Counted from the first letter of the stretch, positions 45,383 through 58,001 are shown. The stretch: DNA of 64,000 nucleotides from Palaemon carinicauda (GCF_036898095.1 NC_090750.1:94024245-94088244); one strand, 5' to 3'. A program made the numbers and translations. The notes: generated from the sequence alone by a model not told the origin.

Positions 45383-45971
45383 ACAGAGAAAGAATGAGAT
45401 AGATTATCTATTACTTCACCCATGGCTAAATATGAAATATTGCAATGCAAAAATATCCAAATATTTCTCAGACAGAGTAGAGAACTTTTGACTTTAATAT
45501 AATTCAGAAGTATGGATATATGGAACCTTCTCTAGGGTCAGGGCCTGGGAGGCCAATTGAGGAGTAAAGTATACTACAAAGTTCAAGTTTAACGAGGTTG
45601 AATGACAACTGCAGTAATAAGAAGGGCACATATGTTGAGACTTATAAGATGTAGAGTTGCAAGAGGATGAAGGACCCCTGTTAAGTTAAGTTCAAAGACA
45701 ATGGACCAGGTTAGGTGCAGAGACAATGCACAAAGTTAGGCACAAAGACAATACACAGATTTATAGAGGTCACTACTGTCCCCTTGAAGCGATGAACTTT
45801 ACAGTACTTTGAGATTTCCCTTCTGCGAGTGGTTTACCCCAAGATGATTCCTGACCCAGAACACTTAGTCAAAAGGGGTCAGGATTGCTTTAATATAAAT
45901 GGACCCAAACTCCACTGCAAGTTTTAAACCTATCCTATCCGTCTTTAAAACCGATACTCTTCTATACTGAC
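45383..45971. other. TRMT2A intron sequence, nothing recognised
   Basis: Searched on the minus strand for a SAM-binding exon (DxYCGxGT-type motif). None seen. Confidence 0.5.
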
Positions 45972-46095
45972 CACAACGGCTATGAGAACATCGTCGTGGG
46001 ACGACGTCCTGACGGTGAGCTGTCTCCACACCCCTTTCGTGGGTCAGGGGATCGAACGGTTTGTGCTCCGAGCTGCGAATGTAATCCTGGAATAC
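45972..46095 (-). CDS. TRMT2A: TRMT2A exon with +1 frameshift
   Basis: Acceptor CCAACAG, donor GTCAGT. It starts VFQDYIRSSEHKPFDPLTHE, the segment following the conserved HIP...VV motif of the previous exon (phase 0). Within GAAAGGGGTG (46030-46038 on the plus strand) one base is in excess; dropping into the next frame gives GVWRQLTVRTSSHDDVLIAV, which matches family members. Length 124 nt, that is 41 codons plus one. Without that base the exon would be phase 0 at both ends. Homopolymer context makes a sequencing error plausible. Confidence 0.8.
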
Positions 46096-46811
46096 CTGTT
46101 GGAAAATAAAAAGGGGTAAACATCAGTTTGAAAACAAGTAGCTTCTTACCACTAGGATCTTAAACAAAATGGAGATCGCATAGAAAAACACTGGTCAGTT
46201 TTTTGAGGTCTTAGAGAAATCATTAAATTTACAGGTAAAGTAATCTTTTGGCTATTGCGAGCATCAAGACCCAAGCCCCCACTGCGATGGTTGACAACCG
46301 CTAAGTAGATAAATAAACCTGTATTCTTTTTTTAAATTGCTGTAATTTGCCAGTAGCTATAACCCCTCGTGAATAACGATAACCAACAACCACAGACACA
46401 TTTATGGATCTATTATTTCCATGTTGTTTATACTCTACAATTCTCGATTCAGTTTTCTTACTATTTTTACTTACCACACCAAAATTTACTAGTTTCCTTA
46501 TATAATTTTTCTATAATGGACTTAAAATTGATAACTTTCAACTGTTATATATCATGAATATGATTATATAATTGCATGTAGTTAATAACAATATATATAT
46601 ACTGTATATTACGTATTTTTTCTAACTTATGCATCAGAAACTTGGAGCCTTACCTAAGCCTTAGAACATAAGCTAGTTATAACTCAAAGAACTATGGAAA
46701 GAATAATGATGGGAATAACACAAAGAGAAAGAAAGAGCAACATGGATACGAGAGCAGACTAAAGTAGAGGGTATTCTAACAAGAAAAAGAAATGGACACG
46801 GGCAGGACATT
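46096..46811. other. AT-rich TRMT2A intron, nothing recognised
   Basis: No ORF, repeat family or splice pair supported. Confidence 0.5.
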
Positions 46812-47128
46812 TTAACCCTTCTACCCCCAAAGGACGTACTGGTACGTTTCACAAAACCCATCCCTTTACCCCCATGGACGTACCGGTACGTCCTTGCAAT
46901 AAAATGCTATTTAAATTTTTTTTTGCATATTTTTGATAATTTTTGAGAAACTTCAGGCATTTTCCAAGAGAATGAGACCAGCCTGACCTCTCTATATTAA
47001 AAATTAAGGCTGTTAGAGCAATCTAAAAAAAAATATACAAATATACTGCAAAATGTGCCTGAAAAAAATAACCCCATGGGGGTTAAGGGTTGGAAATTTC
47101 CAAATAGCCTGGGGGGTATAAGGGTTAA
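46812..47128. mobile_element. piggyBac-like MITE copy 4
   Basis: TTAA at both ends, CCCTTCTACCCCC / GGGGGGTATAAGGG termini, palindrome GGACGTACCGGTACGTCC present. Confidence 0.9.
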
Positions 47129-47728
47129 GAGAATGACATATATTAGATGGACATTAAGAATAACAGAATGGGTCTCAAAAGAAGCAGGAGAATTTGATAT
47201 TATAAAAATATTTCGCAGACAAAAGCAAATGTTAATCTTAAAACATGTGCGAATATCAACTACAGTGAACCCTCGCTACTTCGCGGTTCGACAATCGCGG
47301 ATTCACCACTTCGCGGGGTTTTCCCATAACCCATATATATATACATATCGCGGATTTTCCGGAAAATTCGAAAATACCGCGAAATCTGAAGACAACCAAA
47401 TACGATATTTTGTTACCTGTAATTCCATTAATACTGTAATTAGTAATATCTGCTCTTACTGATTGTTCATTGCATTACATATGATATATAATTCAGCACA
47501 GAAAGAAATAAAACACGAAAAGAGAATGTGATCATACGATAATTCAGTATGTAGTAAAATTAAATCGAACATGAAACGCAAATCAGATGCAGTCATACCA
47601 TATTAGAATGGTGTGTACTGTAATGGATGTGCTTCTTTTCCATGAATCTTTTGTATGTATACGTACGTAGTACAGTACTGCATCCAATAATATTCTTTGT
47701 TGCAAAAATCACATTTCGAATACTGTAA

Positions 47729-47734
<6 letters not shown>

Positions 47735-47800
<66 letters not shown>
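47735..47800. repeat. (GA)n microsatellite in Tigger 5' region
   Basis: About 65 bp of pure GA. Confidence 0.95.
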
Positions 47801-47802
<2 letters not shown>

Positions 47803-47820
47803 TAAAATAGCGTACGTAAA

Positions 47821-47950
47821 TTTTTATTATTATTGTTATTATTATTATTATTGTTGTTGTTGTTAATAAAATTATTATTGTTATTATTATTAATCATTAT
47901 TATTATTATTATTACTGTACAGTATTATTATCATTATTTATTATTATTAC
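47821..47950. repeat. (ATT)n-rich stretch
   Basis: Interrupted ATT/GTT trinucleotide repeats upstream of the transposase. Confidence 0.85.
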
Positions 47951-48270
47951 GGTATTGTACTTAATCTACGTACGTTCAGTATGCGCGGGGGCATCTTCTA
48001 TGAGTAACCAACGCACCATAGTACTGTAAGACGGGTTGTGATTGGTTCAAGCGCTGATAGATGACGAATCAAAACTCAAGTTTTGTTATCTAGCCTGTGA
48101 TTGGTGTTTTGCCCGCATCTTCTACCCGCAGCATCAAAGTTCTCGCGGGGCTGCATCGTTCACTTTCTCTTTCCGCGTATTGCTGAGTAGACGTTCTTAA
48201 CTTTGTGAAGTTTAATCTGTGCTGTGTGCGACTGTTTTAAGTTGAACTTTTTGTTGAACTTTCTGTTACA

Positions 48271-50136
48271 ATGCCTCCCAAGCGTTCTGCTTCTAGTAAG
48301 GCTGGTAGTGAGCCTAAACGCCACCGAAGGATGATGACGATAGCTGAGAAGGTTACGTTTCTCGACATGTTAAAAGATGGTAGAAGTTACGCGGCCGCCG
48401 GCCGCCATTTTGGCATCAACGAATCCACCGTTCGCTACATCAAGAAGGACGAGGCGAACATTAGAAAGACTGCTGCAATCACCTTTAGCAGATCAGCGAA
48501 GCGAGTCGTTACAACGCGTAATAAAACGATCGTACGCATGGAAGGTGCTTTAGCTGTGTGGATTGCCGACTGCCGGAAGAAGAACATAGCGTTGGATACG
48601 AACACCATCCAAACAAAGGCTTTGAGCTTATATGAGAATTTTGCTGCAAAGGAACCTAAAGACGACGACGGCAACCATGCTGAAGATGATGATGATGCAG
48701 ATGATCCTCAACCAGGGACATCCACTGATTCCCAGCCTCAGAAACGTTTTTCCGCAAGCAAAGGATGGTTCGCGAAGTTTCAGAAACGCTTCGCCCTGAA
48801 AAGCGTTTCCCTGCATGGGGAGTCTGCTTCCGCTGACACTGCCGCTGCTGAAACTTACGTGAACCAGACTTTCAAGAACATTATCGCTGAAGGTGGATAC
48901 AAGCCGGAACAAGTGTTTAATATGGATGAAACCGGCTTGTTTTGGAAGAGAATGCCGTCGCGAACTTTCCTGTTCAAAGAGGAAGCCAAAGCCTCTGGCT
49001 TTAAGGCATTCAAGGATCGCGTTACCCTCGTGATGTGTGGCAATGCTGCTGGATTTTTGTTAAAGCCGGGCCTTATTTATAAGTCGAAAAATCCTCGCGC
49101 TTTGAAAAATAAAAATAAGAATCTCCTTCCCGTGTACTGGATGCATAATCAAAAAGCATGGATTACGAAGATGCTGACCTCCAACTGGTTCCACCAGTGT
49201 TTCATCCCGCAAGTCCATGAATATCTCTTAGAGAAGGGCTTGCCATTCAAGATCCTTCTCCTTATGGATAACGCTGGTGGACACGCAACTGACCTGTCGC
49301 GTGAGGGCGTTCAGGTTGAGTTCCTGCCACCCAACACCACGTCATTAATTCAACCGATGGACCAGGGGGTTATCAGGGCGTTCAAGGCCCTCTACACGAA
49401 GAATACCTTGGCGGACCTCGTTGCGTGTGTGTATGCTGCCCAAGATGACGAGGATGAAGATTTCAACTTGAAGGCGTACTGGCGGCAGTACACCATAGCC
49501 ACGTGCCTGCAGAATATTCAAAAGGCACTTCAAGAGATGAAACCTGCAACCGTGAATGCGAGCTGGAAGAAGCTGTGGCCCGATATTGTTTACGACGACA
49601 AGGGATTTACTCCGTCGGAAATCCAACACTCTGCAATACGGAAATCTGTGCAGTTGGCTGCCATAATTGGAGGTGACGGGTTTGGCGACATGACGACTGA
49701 AGATGTCGACGAGTTGTTGGACTGCCATTCCCAGCCCCTAACTGACGCAGACCTCGAAGACCTGACGAAATCGGCAAGTGAGGAAGAGAGTGAGGGTACC
49801 CAGGAAGAGACCCAAGAAAATGTCGAAGAAACGGGCTTAACATTAGAACGGCTTGCCAAGTTCTGCAACCATATGAAGGAGGCGAAAGAAATGTTACAAG
49901 AGTGGGACGAGGATATGGTTCGCTCGATGCAATTCTCAAATAAGGTCGATGACATCATGACTCCCTACAGGATGCTCTTGGATCGAAAAAAGAAGCAGCG
50001 GCAACAACTTCCGATCACAATGTTCTTCCAGCCTCGCAAAAAAGAGCCAGTTCCTCCTGCTAGTACGCCTTCGGAAGAAATTGAAGAAGTTGAAGAGGTG
50101 TCCCAGGAAAAGACACCTCCGTCTGAAGAGACGTAA
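48271..50136 (+). CDS. Tigger/pogo-like transposase
   Basis: 621 residues with an ATG start. The N-terminal CENP-B/Psq-type helix-turn-helix is at about 20-75 (TIAEKVTFLDMLKDGRSYAA, FGINESTVRYIKK). A second CENP-B HTH with acidic linker follows at about 90-185. The DDE-type domain has Asp 219 (FNMDETGLFW), Asp 333 (LLMDNAGGHA) and Asp 364 (QPMDQGVIRAFK). The last two are separated by 30 residues (DD30D), as expected for Tc1/mariner-superfamily pogo/Tigger members. An acidic C-terminal tail ends ...PPSEET. It cuts and pastes at TA. No disruption is visible, so it may be active. A domesticated jerky/CENP-B-like host gene is unlikely because of the flanking termini and TA duplication. Confidence 0.95.
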   Translation: MPPKRSASSKAGSEPKRHRRMMTIAEKVTFLDMLKDGRSYAAAGRHFGINESTVRYIKKDEANIRKTAAITFSRSAKRVVTTRNKTIVRMEGALAVWIADCRKKNIALDTNTIQTKALSLYENFAAKEPKDDDGNHAEDDDDADDPQPGTSTDSQPQKRFSASKGWFAKFQKRFALKSVSLHGESASADTAAAETYVNQTFKNIIAEGGYKPEQVFNMDETGLFWKRMPSRTFLFKEEAKASGFKAFKDRVTLVMCGNAAGFLLKPGLIYKSKNPRALKNKNKNLLPVYWMHNQKAWITKMLTSNWFHQCFIPQVHEYLLEKGLPFKILLLMDNAGGHATDLSREGVQVEFLPPNTTSLIQPMDQGVIRAFKALYTKNTLADLVACVYAAQDDEDEDFNLKAYWRQYTIATCLQNIQKALQEMKPATVNASWKKLWPDIVYDDKGFTPSEIQHSAIRKSVQLAAIIGGDGFGDMTTEDVDELLDCHSQPLTDADLEDLTKSASEEESEGTQEETQENVEETGLTLERLAKFCNHMKEAKEMLQEWDEDMVRSMQFSNKVDDIMTPYRMLLDRKKKQRQQLPITMFFQPRKKEPVPPASTPSEEIEEVEEVSQEKTPPSEET

Positions 50137-50409
50137 AATACTATCATTGACTGCACAGTAGAACACATCATCAGCTTCATCATCATCATTTCTACTGTGC
50201 AGCAAATTCATCGCCATCGTCATTCAAGTTTTTCTTGAACTTCTTTCGTGGTGAGTACAGTAACAATCTTTATTTTTTACTTTAACCTGTTTTATAGTTT
50301 AGTAATGTACGTACTGTATGCATTAAGTTAAAGGGAAGGTTTTAAAAGTCTACATGTTGTAACCTATCATATTTTTTTTGTTTAAAATTTACATTCGTAC
50401 GTAAAACAA

Positions 50410-50410
<1 letters not shown>

Positions 50411-50481
<71 letters not shown>
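50411..50481. repeat. (CT)n microsatellite in Tigger 3' region
   Basis: About 70 bp of CT with one interruption. Confidence 0.95.
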
Positions 50482-50486
<5 letters not shown>

Positions 50487-51222
50487 TTTTCCTGCTTTGC
50501 TACGTACAAGTACTGTATAATTGTAAGGTAACATATTTTGTAAATGCTTTTACTGTAAATACTGTATGTACTGTATCATTATTTATCACTATCATCATGC
50601 GCGTTAAATGCCTTGTTTGTTATGAGCGTGGTTGTTTACTGAGCGTACACACCGTCGTTTCAGGCGGCGTCATAAAGAAAAAGATTTCATTTGGAAGTCC
50701 TAAGAAAAATACGTAAACTAAAACATTGGTAATAAAAAAATCAACATACAGTACTGTATAATCAATATAATCGATGCAAAAACTAACCTATACATATATG
50801 TGTACACTAAATGAGTTTGTTTCTTCATTATGATCAGAGATGAACGTAAACAAAACATTGGTTGCCATTTTTTATCGTGCTTTTTAGGTGTTTAGGAAAC
50901 ACATGATATAAAATCGCCTTTAATATTTGTGCCTGTTTTAGTTTAGGGTGCTGTAGTACATGCATTAAGTGCTCTGTACATTAAAGGGTGGTTTGTTAAC
51001 AGTACTACGTACAAGGGAAGGTTTTAAAAGTCCGAATATACATGTTAAATAAATAGGTAAATATGCTGTCACTACTTCGCGGATTTTCACCTATCGCGCC
51101 CGCGTCTGGAACCTATCTACCGCGATAAACGAGGGTTCACTGTATTACAAATGTAAATGAAAACATTCGGACCATCTCTACTTGGCACCACAGAGTCTCA
51201 ACACTCAAAACATCCGACCTAC

Positions 51223-51350
51223 CTCGACGACCTTCTTCAGAGTATTTGGAATGTGGACTAGATGACCTACTGGTCTGACAGCCAGGCTCCCGGCCTTCTA
51301 ACTGGAAACTCGGAATCCGACAGTCGGCAAATCGTCATCGGGGTTGATGC
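51223..51350 (-). CDS. TRMT2A: TRMT2A exon with in-frame TAG
   Basis: Acceptor TTCTAG, donor GTAGGT, 128 nt. It begins with two bases of a split codon, then INPDDDLPTVGFRVSS, a stop (plus-strand CTA at 51298-51300), then KAGSLAVRPVGHLVHIPNTL and KKVVE. Family members have an aromatic residue (GxYxGG-like) at the stop position, followed by the 'HIPxxMKxVV'-like segment, and the next exon joins in phase 0. One substitution from a Tyr codon explains TAG. This disruption is not a homopolymer slip, so it is the best evidence for a real loss of function. Confidence 0.8.
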
Positions 51351-53045
51351 CTAGAAGGTGACATCGAAAAAATTAATAAAGCTGGAAATTGTTCTTAGTT
51401 GGGAGTGCAAATTCCCATATCTTCAAGGGAAAAAAGAGAGGTAATAATTAAATAATAAGTAAATAATAATAACAAAACAAGATCTGAATGCAAAGGGTAA
51501 TGAGAACTATGAAAAATCTTATACAAGCATAAAGAACTAACTGAACAACAGTGTCAAGAGATTAATATCTATATCAGGAATAAGAAATTTAATAGACCTT
51601 AAATTCCTGTCCAACAAATTAAGATGAGAATCAGCAGTTGAAGACCAGACAGGATTACAATACTCAAAACAAGGCAGAATGAAAGAATCAATATACTTTT
51701 TCAAAATAGATTAATCACCAAAAATCTTAGAGAGACTTTCTCAATAAGCCATTTTTTTGTGCAACTGAAGAAACAGGTGTCATTTCAAAGCTTAATATCT
51801 TTACTTCATTAATCTAAAGTAAAAAAACACTATATTAAAATAGCGGCACGTAATAATAAGCCACATATGCATCTTCAGTTTTTCAGCTAGATTTTTCCAA
51901 TTAAAAATTGAATTTCAAAAATAAAATCTATTTCTACACTCGCCTGTAGTTCATATTACTTCTTCTCTAGAGGCTTGGTTTAAATTGACATTTACCATAA
52001 AATCTTCAAACAATTTAAATATTTCCATTTTCTTTCCTTCAATTATTAAAATAGTACAAACCTTCAACCAGTGATTTATGATGGATAAGCCCAAAGGCTT
52101 AACAGGGAAAAATAGCCCAGCGAGGAAAGTAAATAAACTACAACAGAAGTAGTGAACAATTAAAACTATAAAAACTGTACTGTAACAACTTTAAAATAGA
52201 TCTTTCATATATACAGTAAACTAAAAAAAAAAACTTCCCTGAGCTTAAAATCAAGAACAGTGGCCCGCCATTAACTAACAGGAAAGCAACGAGTAACAGT
52301 ATCGAGACAGCTACGAGAACCGATCACTTCCCACTGTAGAGGATTCGCCCATCCCGATATTACAGTCACGCGTTGAGACGAGTCTAATATTGCCTCTCTT
52401 ATTAATCTACTGTACTTGAAAATAGTTGGACAAAACCCTTCCTGGGAAGCTCGATACTTGTTCCCCTCTCCACTGGTATCATCGCCTCTCCTCATGTATG
52501 TGCCAACTTACTCTCGGCTCATCAGATAGGAGAAGTCTTTTACATTTTCCAAACATGACGACTACAAACGGGTGCGAGTTTCTGAAGCTTAAACTAAAAA
52601 GTTTTGGATCAATAAAGGGAAACACTTCATGAATGATCACCAGGAGATAGTTTACATAGCAGATAGAGAAAGGTGTTTCGCAATACGATGCTAATTTCTT
52701 TGAACAGTCTTAGATATGCGTCAGGTTTCCGATCAGCCACTCAAGTTAATGGGTCTATGAAGAAAACAAACAAGGCTGTTCTTGCAAAACTATTGAAATG
52801 CTGTGAGTCATCTACTGAAAAAAAAGGACCTTGAACCCAGTGAGATGTTAAGAGACGCAATGGCATTACACTAATTTCGAAACTAAATAATAAAAATCTC
52901 ACATTCGAAGGCGTCCGATTATTTTCACAGATGTTTCACTAAAGAAAAGCAGCATGAAAAGTGATGTGATCTTCGATGTGTACAAGGAAAAGTCAAGTGA
53001 ACATGCTGAGAGTCTTAATAGTGGTTATCTTATAACATGATCTTT
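51351..53045. other. TRMT2A intron, mostly unannotated
   Basis: AT-rich. Contains a minus-strand copy of the non-LTR 3' UTR family at about 52078-52160 ('cccaaaggcttaacaggg', 'aatagcccagcgaggaaag'). No exon recognised. Confidence 0.5.
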
Positions 53046-56000
53046 AGAGAATCAACATCAAATTACATGGTCAGTCTTCAAAAACTCCTGAAACTTTCTC
53101 AGATTAATCAGCGTCTGTGTAAGCTAAAGAAAAAGTTGTCCCAATAGAGAATCAACATCAAATTACATGGTCAGTCTTCAAAAACTCCTGAAACTTTCTC
53201 AGATTAATCAGCGTCTGTGTAAGCTAAAGAAAAAGTTGTCCCAATAGAGAATCAACATCAAATTACATGGTCAGTCTTTAAAAACTCCTGAAACTTTCTC
53301 AGATTAATCAGCGTCTGTGTAAGCTAAAGAAAAAGTTGTCCCAATAGAGAATCAACATCAAATTACATGGTCAGTCTTTAAAAACTCCTGAAACTTTCTC
53401 AGATTAATCAGCGTCTGTGTAAGCTAAAGAAAAAGTTGTCCCAATAGAGAATCAACATCAAATTACATGGTCAGTCTTTAAAAACTCCTGAAACTTTCTC
53501 AGATTAATCAGCATCTGTGTAAGCTAAAGAAAAAGTTGTCCCAATAGAGAATCAACATCAAATTACATGGTCAGTCTTTAAAAACTCCTGAAACTTTCTC
53601 AGATTAATCAGCATCTGTGTAAGCTAAAGAAAAAGTTGTCCCAATAGAGAATCAACATCAAATTACATGGTCAGTCTTCAAAATCTCCTGAAACTTTCTC
53701 AGATTAATCAGCGTCTGTGTAAGCTAAAGAAAAAGTTGTCCCAATAGAGAATCAACATCAAATTACATGGTCAGTCTTTAAAAACTCATATAAACTTTCT
53801 CAGATTAATCAGCGTCTGTGTAAGCTAAAGAAAAAGTTGTCCCAATAGAGAATCAACATCAAATTACATGGTCAGTCTTTAAAAACTCCTGAAACTTTCT
53901 CAGATTAATCAGCATCTGTGTAAGCTAAAGAAAAAGTTGTCCCAATAGAGAATCAACATCAAATTACATGGTCAGTCTTTAAAAACTCCTATAAACTTTC
54001 TCAGATTAATCAGCGTCTGTGTAAGCTAAAGAAAAAGTTGTCCCAATAGAGAATCAACATCAAATTACATGGTCAGTCTTCAAAATCTCCTGAAACTTTC
54101 TCAGATTAATCAGCGTCTGTGTAAGCTAAAGAAAAAGTTGTCCCAATAGAGAATCAACATCAAATTACATGGTCAGTCTTTAAAAACTCCTGAAACTTTC
54201 TCAGATTAATCAGCATCTGTGTAAGCTAAAGAAAAAGTTGTCCCAATAGAGAATCAACATCAAATTACATGGTCAGTCTTCAAAATCTCCTGAAACTTTC
54301 TCAGATTAATCAGCATCTGTGTAAGCTAAAGAAAAAGTTGTCCCAATAGAGAATCAACATCAAATTACATGGTCAGTCTTTAAAAACTCCTATAAACTTT
54401 CTCAGATTAATCAGCGTCTGTGTAAGCTAAAGAAAAAGTTGTCCCAATAGAGAATCAACATCAAATTACATGGTCAGTCTTCAAAAACTCCTGAAACTTT
54501 CTCAGATTAATCAGCGTCTGTGTAAGCTAAAGAAAAAGTTGTCCCAATAGAGAATCAACATCAAATTACATGGTCAGTCTTCAAAATCTCCTGAAACTTT
54601 CTCAGATTAATCAGCGTCTGTGTAAGCTAAAGAAAAAGTTGTCCCAATAGAGAATCAACATCAAATTACATGGTCAGTCTTCAAAATCTCCTGAAACTTT
54701 CTCAGATTAATCAGCGTCTGTGTAAGCTAAAGAAAAAGTTGTCCCAATAGAGAATCAACATCAAATTACATGGTCAGTCTTCAAAATCTCCTGAAACTTT
54801 CTCAGATTAATCAGCATCTGTGTAAGCTAAAGAAAAAGTTGTCCCAATAGAGAATCAACATCAAATTACATGGTCAGTCTTCAAAATCTCCTGAAACTTT
54901 CTCAGATTAATCAGCGTCTGTGTAAGCTAAAGAAAAAGTTGTCCCAATAGAGAATCAACATCAAATTACATGGTCAGTCTTCAAAAACTCCTGAAACTTT
55001 CTCAGATTAATCAGCGTCTGTGTAAGCTAAAGAAAAAGTTGTCCCAATAGAGAATCAACATCAAATTACATGGTCAGTCTTCAAAATCTCCTGAAACTTT
55101 CTCAGATTAATCAGCATCTGTGTAAGCTAAAGAAAAAGTTGTCCCAATAGAGAATCAACATCAAATTACATGGTCAGTCTTCAAAATCTCCTGAAACTTT
55201 CTCAGATTAATCAGCGTCTGTGTAAGCTAAAGAAAAAGTTGTCCCAATAGAGAATCAACATCAAATTACATGGTCAGTCTTCAAAAACTCCTGAAACTTT
55301 CTCAGATTAATCAGCGTCTGTGTAAGCTAAAGAAAAAGTTGTCCCAATAGAGAATCAACATCAAATTACATGGTCAGTCTTTAAAAACTCCTGAAACTTT
55401 CTCAGATTAATCAGCATCTGTGTAAGCTAAAGAAAAAGTTGTCCCAATAGAGAATCAACATCAAATTACATGGTCAGTCTTCAAAAACTCCTGAAACTTT
55501 CTCAGATTAATCAGCGTCTGTGTAAGCTAAAGAAAAAGTTGTCCCAATAGAGAATCAACATCAAATTACATGGTCAGTCTTTAAAAACTCCTGAAACTTT
55601 CTCAGATTAATCAGCATCTGTGTAAGCTAAAGAAAAAGTTGTCCCAATAGAGAATCAACATCAAATTACATGGTCAGTCTTTAAAAACTCCTGAAACTTT
55701 CTCAGATTAATCAGCATCTGTGTAAGCTAAAGAAAAAGTTGTCCCAATAGAGAATCAACATCAAATTACATGGTCAGTCTTCAAAATCTCCTGAAACTTT
55801 CTCAGATTAATCAGCGTCTGTGTAAGCTAAAGAAAAAGTTGTCCCAATAGAGAATCAACATCAAATTACATGGTCAGTCTTCAAAATCTCCTGAAACTTT
55901 CTCAGATTAATCAGCGTCTGTGTAAGCTAAAGAAAAAGTTGTCCCAATAGAGAATCAACATCAAATTACATGGTCAGTCTTCAAAATCTCCTGAAACTTT

Positions 56001-56849
56001 CTCAGATTAATCAGCGTCTGTGTAAGCTAAAGAAAAAGTTGTCCCAATAGAGAATCAACATCAAATTACATGGTCAGTCTTCAAAAACTCCTGAAACTTT
56101 CTCAGATTAATCAGCGTCTGTGTAAGCTAAAGAAAAAGTTGTCCCAATAGAGAATCAACATCAAATTACATGGTCAGTCTTCAAAATCTCCTGAAACTTT
56201 CTCAGATTAATCAGCATCTGTGTAAGCTAAAGAAAAAGTTGTCCCAATAGAGAATCAACATCAAATTACATGGTCAGTCTTCAAAATCTCCTGAAACTTT
56301 CTCAGATTAATCAGCGTCTGTGTAAGCTAAAGAAAAAGTTGTCCCAATAGAGAATCAACATCAAATTACATGGTCAGTCTTCAAAAACTCCTGAAACTTT
56401 CTCAGATTAATCAGCGTCTGTGTAAGCTAAAGAAAAAGTTGTCCCAATAGAGAATCAACATCAAATTACATGGTCAGTCTTCAAAATCTCCTGAAACTTT
56501 CTCAGATTAATCAGCGTCTGTGTAAGCTAAAGAAAAAGTTGTCCCAATAGAGAATCAACATCAAATTACATGGTCAGTCTTCAAAAACTCCTATAAACTT
56601 TCTCAGATTAATCAGCGTCTGTGTAAGCTAAAGAAAAAGTTGTCCCTATAGAGAATCAACATCAAATTACATGGTCAGTCTTCAAAAACTCCTGAAACTT
56701 TCTCAGATTAATCAGCGTCTGTGTAAGCTAAAGAAAAAGTTGTCCCAATAGAGAATCAACATCAAATTACATGGTCAGTCTTCAAAAACTCCTGAAACTT
56801 TCTCAGATTAATCAGCGTCTGTGTAAGCTAAAGAAAAAGTTGTCCCTAT
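53046..56849. repeat. 100-bp satellite, 38 tandem units
   Basis: Units start 'agagaatcaacatcaaatt'. 3,804 bp equals 38 units, 34 of 100 bp and four of 101 bp (those with 'ctcctataaac' or 'ctcatataaac'). Variation is confined to a few positions: gcGtctg/gcAtctg, cttCaaaa/cttTaaaa, aaAactc/aaTctc. A decayed half-unit follows to about 56900. 100 is not a multiple of 3, so it is not coding. Confidence 0.98.
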
Positions 56850-57307
56850 AGAGAATCAACATCAAACTGCATGGCCACTCCTCAAAGAATCCTACAATGT
56901 CTTGCCCAACCTAGCAATTCACAATCATTTCACCTTTCCTATTAGTACACCTTTCAATATCATGGTGTCAAACTAATCCAAAGACCTAATAGCAATGCAT
57001 CCCTCAGTATAACAATGGCGTGATATATCTCAACTTTTCTTGTCATAAAACATAACAACAAATCATCTCATTTTCTCTCATCAGTAAAAATATGTGGAAT
57101 GATCTTCCTAATCAGGATGTTGAATTAGTGGAACCACAATTGCAAATAATGTATCTACTTATTTATGTCGAATAGACTGACCAGGCTCTCTTTATACTTT
57201 ATACACTACAGATCTATTTTTATACGTTACCGATCTCAAAACATTTTAATTATTCATTACTTCTCTTTTAGTTTATTCATATCTTTACTTACTTTCCTCA
57301 CTGGGTA

Positions 57308-57455
57308 CAGTGAACCCTCGCTACTTCGCGGTTCGACCATCGCAGATTCACCACTTCGCGGATTTTTTCCATAACCCATATATATACAGTAATATATATA
57401 TATATGTATGCATGTATTTATGTATATATGTAGGTATGTATGTGTATACATATAA

Positions 57456-57486
<31 letters not shown>

Positions 57487-57496
57487 TATACATATA

Positions 57497-57594
<98 letters not shown>

Positions 57595-58001
57595 AAAGTA
57601 GGAAGATGTGATGTAGTTCTAAGGGAAAAGTATGGGAAATATGTCTGGGTAATAAGCAAAGCTCTACCTCCAGTTTGTTTCTACATTATGATCAGAGATA
57701 AATGTAAACAAAACATTGGTTGCCATTTTTTATCGTGCTTTTTAGCATGTTTAGGAAATGCATGATATAAAATCACCTTTAATATTTGTGCCTGTTTTAG
57801 TTTAGGGTACTGTAGTACATGCATTAAGTGTTCTGTACATTAAAGGGTAGTTTGTTAACAGTACTACGTACAAGGGAAGGTTTTAAAAGTCTGAATATAC
57901 ATGTTGAATAAATAGGTAAATATGGTGTCACTACTTCGCGGATTTTCACCTATCGCGGCCGCGACTGGAACCTATCTACCGCGATAAACGAGGGTTCACT
58001 G
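57308..58001 (+). mobile_element. Tigger/pogo deletion derivative 2
   Basis: 694 bp, CAGTGAACCCTCG termini, TA on both sides (57306-57307, 58002-58003). Right 340 bp match 50810-51142 closely, left 80 bp match 47263-47345, AT microsatellite between. Confidence 0.93.
57490..57592. repeat. (TA)n microsatellite
   Basis: About 100 bp of TA inside Tigger derivative 2. Confidence 0.95.

Larger units (their letters stand above)
47263..51142 (+). mobile_element. Tigger/pogo-like DNA transposon, structurally complete
   Basis: 3,880 bp bounded by CAGTGAACCCTCG and its inverse, with TA duplicated at 47261-47262 and 51143-51144. Internal sequence next to the ends is rich in CGCGG motifs. It carries one intact transposase ORF, a GA microsatellite near the left end and a CT microsatellite after the ORF. 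It lies inside the TRMT2A intron on the opposite strand. Likely parent of the two deletion derivatives. Confidence 0.95.

Noticed and set aside
49345..49958. Minus-strand ORFs over the Tigger transposase
   Set aside because: Shadows of the plus-strand coding frame.
48271..50136. Domesticated CENP-B/jerky-like host gene
   Set aside because: It is enclosed by matching transposon termini with a TA duplication, and related deletion derivatives exist nearby.
53046..56849. CRISPR-like array
   Set aside because: Units are contiguous 100-bp repeats without variable spacers in a eukaryotic intron; it is a satellite.
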